In this document: positions 57,930 through 64,000 of the stretch, piece by piece
Position numbering within the stretch: the first letter of the stretch is position 1
Layout of the letters: every line of letters begins with the position of its first letter
Source: Selaginella moellendorffii
Taxonomy: Eukaryota; Streptophyta; Lycopodiopsida; Selaginellales; Selaginellaceae
DNA: 64,000 nt
Direction of reading: 5' to 3'
Assembly (NCBI RefSeq): GCF_000143415.4
Contig: NW_003314262.1
Span: 596,078 to 660,077, forward strand
Notes under the pieces: generated by a model
The model's input: only the letters and a program-made list of their open reading frames with translations
What the model was told of the DNA's origin: nothing
The model's database searches: none
Translations under genes and position numbers: made by a program

Positions 57930-58740
57930 TTTATGGAAAGTAGCTTGCATTATGTTTAAATTTGTTAGGGTTAAAATCCTCTATGAGGACATCTAGGCAT
58001 CCTCGTGAACAACATCATGGCATGCTGTATGCTATATAACTTGATGATTACAAAGAATGATAGGTTCCAAATCCCTTATGAGCTAGTAATTTTCATTGCC
58101 TTTTCAAAATTTCAAAAGATTGCTTAACAACAATTCTTGTAAAACAATGAAGGAAGTTGTATTGCTCTTTGCCATGAAACCTGTTTGGATATGGGACCAA
58201 AACCAATAAAGCACAATCATATCCTCCATCATCAATGATATATTATAGAATATCCCAAAACTTTGTATGGTATACTAAACCATATAAACACTTGTTCTCA
58301 ATCCATACCTTCTTCAAACCACTAGAATTTCAAACTCGTCTATCTGGAACCATGCCTTGAACTACCATCGAGTAATACTTTTTTGCCTTAGCATACCAAT
58401 CTATTGCATCCTTTGATCTTGGGAGTTCAATTGCAATGTGAGTGCAATCTATTGCACCACAATAATTTAGGAATCCATGCAATCTCTAAAATCTTGTTAT
58501 AACTTTATTCATTTCCTCCTTATCTGGCTAATGGATTAGTAGTCCTTCATGCTCAAGCAATGCATAGCTAAAATAGCATAGACAAGCTTGAGTAGTGCAT
58601 AAAGCCACTCTAAATGCATTATCAATCATTTGCCATATATCCCCAGATGCTTAGTGTTTCAAAGCAATAGCTACTTGCTTTGAAATAGGCAAGTGTTGCC
58701 TTGATATTTCTACTAAACTTGGAGAAGGCTATAAATATTT
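57930..58740 (-). pseudogene. PIF/Harbinger transposase (nuclease) relic
   Basis: The minus strand reads, with interruptions, WQMIDNAFRVALCTTQACLC, then FLNYCGAIDCTHIAIELPRS (first catalytic Asp in AIDCTHI), KYYSMVVQGMV, then DDGGYDCALLVLVPYPNRFH (second Asp block with LVPYP) and FTRIVVKQSFEILK (RVVVERAFGRLK-type end). The spacing and motifs are those of the DDE nuclease of PIF/Harbinger DNA transposons. Several in-frame stops and a deletion in the middle make it inactive. Its terminal inverted repeats were not found. Confidence 0.75.
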
Positions 58741-59190
58741 AAAAGGAATGATTTAAGAGTCAATTCATAATGGTTTAAATATAGAATAAAATAGCTCATG
58801 AATAAAAGTACATCCCTTTTTCTAATTAGTTAAGGGTCTTAGGATATTTGGGGTTAAATATCATTGGGTTTCGAGTTCAACTTTGTTGGTTGGATAAGGG
58901 AATCACATCACACATTAATTGACATCTAGTAGGTTTAATTTGCTCTAACTGGGTTTGACTTGAGAGGTAAAGTGTCAAGAGAGTGGGGCTCTTAGAAAAG
59001 CTATAGCTTTTAGCTTCCGTTCATGAGGGCATGAACTTGTAAAGAAGCCTGATAGATTATAAACAATCGAAGGGAATGACTTAAAAATAATTCAAATATA
59101 AAGGGAAAGTGCCCATAAACAAAATGCACCCCTTTTCCAAATTCGTTAAGGATCTTGGGATACTTGAGATTTAAACATTTTTAGGTTTGA
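58730..59190 (-). repeat. dispersed repeat, copies 2 and 3, tandem
   Basis: Segments 58,735-58,880 and 59,060-59,185 resemble each other (a GGAATGA-TTAA--A word, then AAAAGTACATCCC or CAAAATGCACCCC, then TTAGTTAAGGGTCTTAGGATA or its variant). Both match 13,020-13,105 in inverted orientation. The spacer contains no recognised gene. Confidence 0.6.
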
Positions 59191-59249
59191 ATAGTACTAG
59201 GATATATGACTTCATGGGAAGTCAAAATTTAGGAGCTTATAGAGGCCTC

Positions 59250-60400
59250 TTATCCAATTTTGGAGTAAGTTCATCACAACGAAAAGTGAATGTAGATATT
59301 GAAACTTGAAAATCTTTATTGTCTAATTTGGAGCTAATTCATCATAACGAAAAGTGAATGTATACTAAACTTGAAATTTTTTAAATCTTTGTGGATTTAT
59401 ATGGAGAACTTTAAGCTATATCTAATACGATCAGTGGAGACTTCTCAACTTGATGTAATATGCACTAATTGATAGCCCTAGAAGCTTCTTTTAGTGATTA
59501 CTCTTTCAACAAATGAATATAGATATTGAAACTTAAAAATCTTTAAATCTTTGTGGATCTATATAGGAACTTTATGAGACTTTTTGACTTGATGTGGTAT
59601 GCACTAATTGATATCTTTAGTAGCTCCTTTTTAATAATCACTCTCTCAACAAATGAAGTTTTAATGGGATATGGCATAGAAAACACTATAGTAATTACTT
59701 TTGCCACGATTTGAATGAATAAGGGCTTTTTTAAAACTAAAACTAAAATGATGTCCTCCTCTTTTAGAAAAAACAACTTTACCAAATTTAAGTACTTCAT
59801 CACAATCTCTATAGCATATGGGAAATGATCACTAAGGAAATTTTTTTAAGCCATAACATAGTGTGTGCTCAATTTAGGGCAAAAGAAATGGTGCCCTAAT
59901 CCATTATAATGTGGAGAAAAAAAGCTGATGTATAGCCTTATTTAATATATCAAAAACATGATTACACATAATTATTAAAGAAAAGAATGGGTGGGTGAAG
60001 AAATTATAAAGTTTTTTAGTTTTATAATTATCATGACAATGATTGTTTCTTCCCTGAATATGAAGCATTGGTTCACTATATTGATAGTTAAAATTGACTA
60101 TATTGACTAAAAGTTTTAACAAAAGATTAGAGTCTTGTTGATAACATCAGTCAACATCACTAGAAAATCCTTGTTAACTATTTTTTCTATATATCCATTG
60201 AGTTTAATCCTTTACACCTATTATAGATGCTTTTTAAAATACTTAAATAAAATATTTAGTGAATTTAATGGTAAAAACTAATGTATTAAAGCTCTCAAAG
60301 TTTTAGAAATATTGATATTGAAAGTCTTTGCTAATTGCTCAATATTGACTAGGTAATTACTAATTTATATATAGAATTCTTAGTTATTAAATTAAATTCA
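59250..60400. other. AT-rich interval without recognised gene
   Basis: A short direct duplication involving GAATGTAGATATTGAAACTTGAAAATCTTT-like words recurs near 59,290, 59,350 and 59,515, with AATCTTTGTGGATCTATAT-like words nearby, so part of it is degenerate tandem sequence. Frames are below 90 codons. Nothing else was seen. Confidence 0.5.
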
Positions 60401-60401
60401 T

Positions 60402-60580
60402 AGTGTGAGTGCATGGAATATGGAAAGGGAATAGAGCAATGTGCATCTCAATTAGCCCAAAAACCCTAGCTTATATACAGGAGCGAGTGGTCCGGATTGA
60501 AACCAATCCGACGGCTACCAAAATCCACTACGCTAATATTAGTATACGGCATCGTAGCCGTACACTTGGCCCTCACATCA
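60402..60580 (-). repeat. 3' LTR of the recent Ty3/gypsy element (approximate end)
   Basis: On the minus strand the LTR starts TGATGTGAGGGCC right after the polypurine tract. It contains a TATA word (GTATATAAGC, about 60,470-60,480) followed by TAGGGTTTTTGGGCTAATTG, which also survives in the decayed copy at 16,660-16,700. The far end is set at about 60,402 (CACTCACA) only by the TG...CA rule, because the 5' LTR lies beyond the window. Confidence 0.6.
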
Positions 60581-60592
60581 TCCCCTCCTCTT
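60581..60592 (-). other. polypurine tract of the gypsy element
   Basis: AAGAGGAGGGGA on the minus strand directly precedes the LTR start TGATG. Confidence 0.75.
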
Positions 60593-60609
60593 GGAATAAT
60601 GGAAGGCCG

Positions 60610-63600
60610 TCAGGGTTCTCTTGTAGATGGGCCGAGATCTGGAGGAACATCAGGAGGAGGCATCGGTGGATCTGTAGACGGTATTAACTGCTCTTGATCC
60701 CTTTGTATGAAGCGTTTTAACCGCTGCACATGCACAATCTCCGGAGGATCGGCTTGGTGAACATCATGCCGAACCTCATAAACTTGTGGTCCAACTTGCC
60801 GCAACACCTGATACGGTCCTTTCCACTGCGCAAGGAGCCCCTTAGATAAACCACGTACCGTAAGATGGGGAAAACGGACTAACACCAAATCATCCACTTT
60901 GTACTCCACTGGTGGACGATGATGGGAATTGTAATGCCGTTGTTGTCCCACTTGTATGCGGCCTAAGTGTTCAGCAGACTCTGCTCGGACAAGTGGAAGA
61001 ATGCTTGTCAAATATTGATCCCATGACCTAGCATCAGGGGCTCGTGGCAATCGCGAAGGTAAACCCAGCTCTGTTGGTAATATTGGATCATGACCATATA
61101 GAAGTTTATATGGTGAAGCACCAACAGAACTCTGCACCCCTGTGACATAAGCATACCGAAGAGACAGCAAATAACCATCCCAATCCGAATGTTGAAAGTT
61201 CATATACTTCGCAATCATCCCTTTGAATGTCCGAACGAGCCATTCCACCAGACCATCTGATTGTCGATGATAAGCACTCGTAAAAGTGTGGCGTATCCCC
61301 AACCGAGATGTCAAAACATGAAATACCTCAGCCATAAATGCAGGACCATTATCCGAAAGAATCCGTTCTGGACAAGAATGCTGGAACACCACTCGATTGA
61401 GGAGGAAGTATCCAACAGCAGTTGCAGAGGCACTAGCAAGAGTACCAACTTCCACCCAACGAGTCAAGTAGTCAGAAGTAATAATAACATACTCATTGCC
61501 AGCAGTCGATTGCGGAAAAGGTCCCATAAGATCAAACGCCACCAACTCAAACGGACGAGAAACTACAATTGACTCCAACCGTCCTTCCGCAGCACAAGGG
61601 GGAGTATTACGAGCTTGGCACCAAACGCAGCTACGCACATACCGGAGAATATCACGTCACATCTCTGGCCAATAGAAAGATCTGCGCAGCTTCTCGGTGA
61701 CACGACGGTGTCCCATATGCCCACCTAGAATAGGAGAATCATGGTAGGCATGGAGAAACCGCGGAATAAACACCGAAGGCACCACCAGCCGTAAATGAGC
61801 ATCAAGATCCGTCCCTACAAAATAAAGAAGGCCATCTTCAAGGCGATATTGAGAATGTAAATGCCGAAAAGGCAAGTCATCAGCAAGTGATGCAGGATTC
61901 TCAAACCCATCTCGAAGCCTTCGAATCCACGGCTCAATCTTTTGAGCCTCGCGAACCTCATCCAGAGAAGGTAGATCTTGCTCTACGCCCTGTGGACACT
62001 GAACGTCAAGGACAGCAACTGCCGACGGCATAGAATCTTCATCTAGAAAATCCACAGATGCTAGAACAACAGGTTCGTCAGAAACATGAGAAGTGAGTGG
62101 AGAAGGAAGAGGAGCTCGAGAGAGGGCATCAGCATCAGCCATAGAACTCCCTGGGCGATGAACAACATCGAAATCATATATCTGAAGCTTCAAAGCCCAT
62201 CGAGCCGTACGACCAACCAGGTTCTTCCACTTCAATAATGAAGTAACAGCAGCATGGTCACCTTCAAGTAACGTCCGAGAACCATGTAGATAGGCATGAA
62301 GTTTCTCGAAACCCCAGACCGCTGCTAAACACTCCTTCTCCGTCGTGGAGTAGTTTATCTCCACTGGTTGAATTTACGGCTTATGTATGCAATGGGATGG
62401 CGCTGACCAGGCACACTCGAGCTCTCTTGCATCAACACACCTCCAAGACCAATGTCAGAAGCATCCACGCGCAAAATAAAAGGTCGAGTGTAGTCAGGAT
62501 ATGCCAAAATCGGAGGAGTCGTCAATAGCTCTTTGAGATTCACGAACGCCCGCTCACAATCGGGAGACCAGATGAAAGATGACGTTGATGACTTCAGCAA
62601 CGCTCGCAATGGTATAGTGCGATCGGAAAGATGATCCACAAAACGACCGAGATACTGCACCTTACCCAAAAAGTGCTGCACATCATTCACACACTTCGGA
62701 GTAGGGAACTTTAGAACAGCCACAAGTTTGTCAGGATCAACTTGCAAACCCTCACGAGAAATACGGTACCCAAGATAAGTTGTGTCCTTGGACCCAAACA
62801 CGCACTTCGACCGCTTCAGCTTTAAACCAACGTCGCATAGCCGATCCAACACTTTACAAACATCACGAACATGCTCCTCCCACGTCCCCTCCGAGTGGAT
62901 CAAGACATCATCAATGAAGTCAGCCGTCACCTCCGGCATATCGCAAAGAACCTCGTCCATCATCCGCTGAAAAGTTGCTGGAGCATTGTTCAAACCAAAC
63001 GGCATCACCAAAAACTCGTACAAACCAAATGGTGTACGAAAAGCAGTCTTAGGAATATCATCTTCAGCCATCGGTACTTGCCAATACCCAGAAGCAAGAT
63101 CTAGCTTGGTGAACCAACGACTTCGCCCCAGACGATCCAAGAGATCAGCAGTGTGAGGAAGAGGGTACATGTCCGGGATTGTCACTTCATTTAACGGACG
63201 ATAGTCGATGCAGAAACGAATACTCCCATCAGGCTTCGTCACAAGATGAGGTTCACATGCCCAAGGACTCCGCGACTTCCGAATAACACCCTTCTCCAAC
63301 ATCTCCTTGATGTTTGCACGTAAAATCTTGATCTCCTTGGGTGACCGACGACGAACAGGAACCTTGATTGGACGAGCATCCCCGGTTGGAATGGGATGAT
63401 GTGTGGCAATCTTGGCCCCAGACGATAGGTCAAATTCAAAGAGATCAGAATACTCCTTCATAAGCTGGTCAACAGCTACAACACAAAGATCATCGAAGGG
63501 ATCGGAAAAGGGAAGAGCAGAACAAGATGGAAACACAAGAGGAAATAATGGGGGAACAAAAGTAATGGAAGCAGAGGTAAAAGTAGAGGGACGAAGAGGT

Positions 63601-64000
63601 ACGGAAGTGAGAGGAATGGATGAAACATAAGGAAGTATGAGACAAGGGAGAAAAGCCTCAAAGTCACACTTGGCATGATTGTGCTGCAACCAATCCATAC
63701 CAAGAATGAGGTCAAAAGATTGACTCGGCACCACCCGCAATGACTGCAACTCAAGCTCGAGATCGCCCACACGCACAACCAGGTCCGCCTCATCTCGTGC
63801 ACATGCATGTGTATGGCCGTTGCCATAAAGAATGAAAACTGGATCTGCCGCACGACGCAAGTGTAGACGACAACGTGTGGCAACAGGTCGAGCAATAGAA
63901 GATAAACTCGAACCTGTATCAACCAACATGGAGAGAAGAATAGGAGACCTCTTGTTATAAAAACGAGCTTGGAAAGTAAACACTGGATGAACCGGTGCCG
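60610..64000 (-). pseudogene. Ty3/gypsy pol polyprotein (PR-RT-RH-INT), two lesions, cut by the window edge
   Basis: Minus strand, entering from the right edge. Protease LVDTGSSLSSI (about 63,920), RT with TKLDLASGYWQVPMAEDD and the catalytic FIDDVLIHSE (about 62,900), and RNase H (FILRVDASDIGLGGVLMQ, NYSTTEKECLAAVWGFEKLH). Integrase has an HHCC finger (HAYHDSPILGGHMGHRRVTE with CVWCQARN) and a DDE core (AFDLMGPFP, LSDNGPAF, HRQSDGLVEW). A C-terminal part with VHVQRLKRFI and a Pro-rich end carries no chromodomain. Two lesions separate three open segments: a one-base shift in RNase H at about 62,360 and an in-frame TGA in integrase at about 61,660. Otherwise it is undamaged and rich in CpG, so it inserted recently. 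The decayed element at 13.6-16.8 kb is a relative. Confidence 0.93.

Overview
The window is nuclear DNA of a land plant, most likely a lycophyte such as Selaginella. That is an inference from three things seen here. The families are plant-specific (plastid PNPase, GDSL lipase, GH17-X8 glucanase, HIR, plant-type PWWP). Most introns are very short (about 50-100 bp) and genes stand a few hundred bases apart. There is also a complete SAS-6 centriole gene, which is expected only in plants with swimming sperm. Where a CDS has introns, the coordinates give the span from start to stop codon.

Layout. 1-9.2 kb is a dense gene cluster: a calmodulin-binding-type receptor kinase (-), a J-domain protein (+), plastid polyribonucleotide nucleotidyltransferase (-) and a GDSL lipase (+). 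9.2-17.7 kb is AT-rich and gene-free. It holds a badly decayed Ty3/gypsy element with a MITE nested in it and an in-frame 48-bp triplication. 17.7-28.5 kb holds an intact PhoD-like phosphatase (+) and an intact EMB1703-like gene (-), each accompanied by a broken copy of the other. Between them lie NBS-LRR debris and a complete 3.07-kb Ty1/copia-type insertion (TSD TTGAC) whose gag is present as an inverted duplication. 28.7-47.4 kb is again gene-rich: PWWP protein, SAS-6, MED30, an NBS-LRR relic plus a third PhoD tail fragment, NAT10-type RNA cytidine acetyltransferase, a FAM133-like protein, a GH17-X8 beta-1,3-glucanase and an HIR/SPFH protein. 47.4-64 kb is repeat territory. It contains a 7.73-kb LTR element with two 1,835-bp LTRs (TSD TTATG) and no gag or pol, an AT-rich block with a PIF/Harbinger transposase relic, and a recent Ty3/gypsy element that runs off the right edge.

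The intact genes are housekeeping, organelle, chromatin or cell-wall functions with no sign of a joint pathway. Most neighbours are divergent or convergent pairs, and several share short promoter regions with telo-box motifs. The most unusual content is in the mobile DNA: an LTR minisatellite open in all six reading frames, the palindromic gag element, and the reciprocal gene decay around the PhoD/EMB1703-like pair. No bacterial-type system, CRISPR array or rRNA was seen, and I found no intact tRNA gene.
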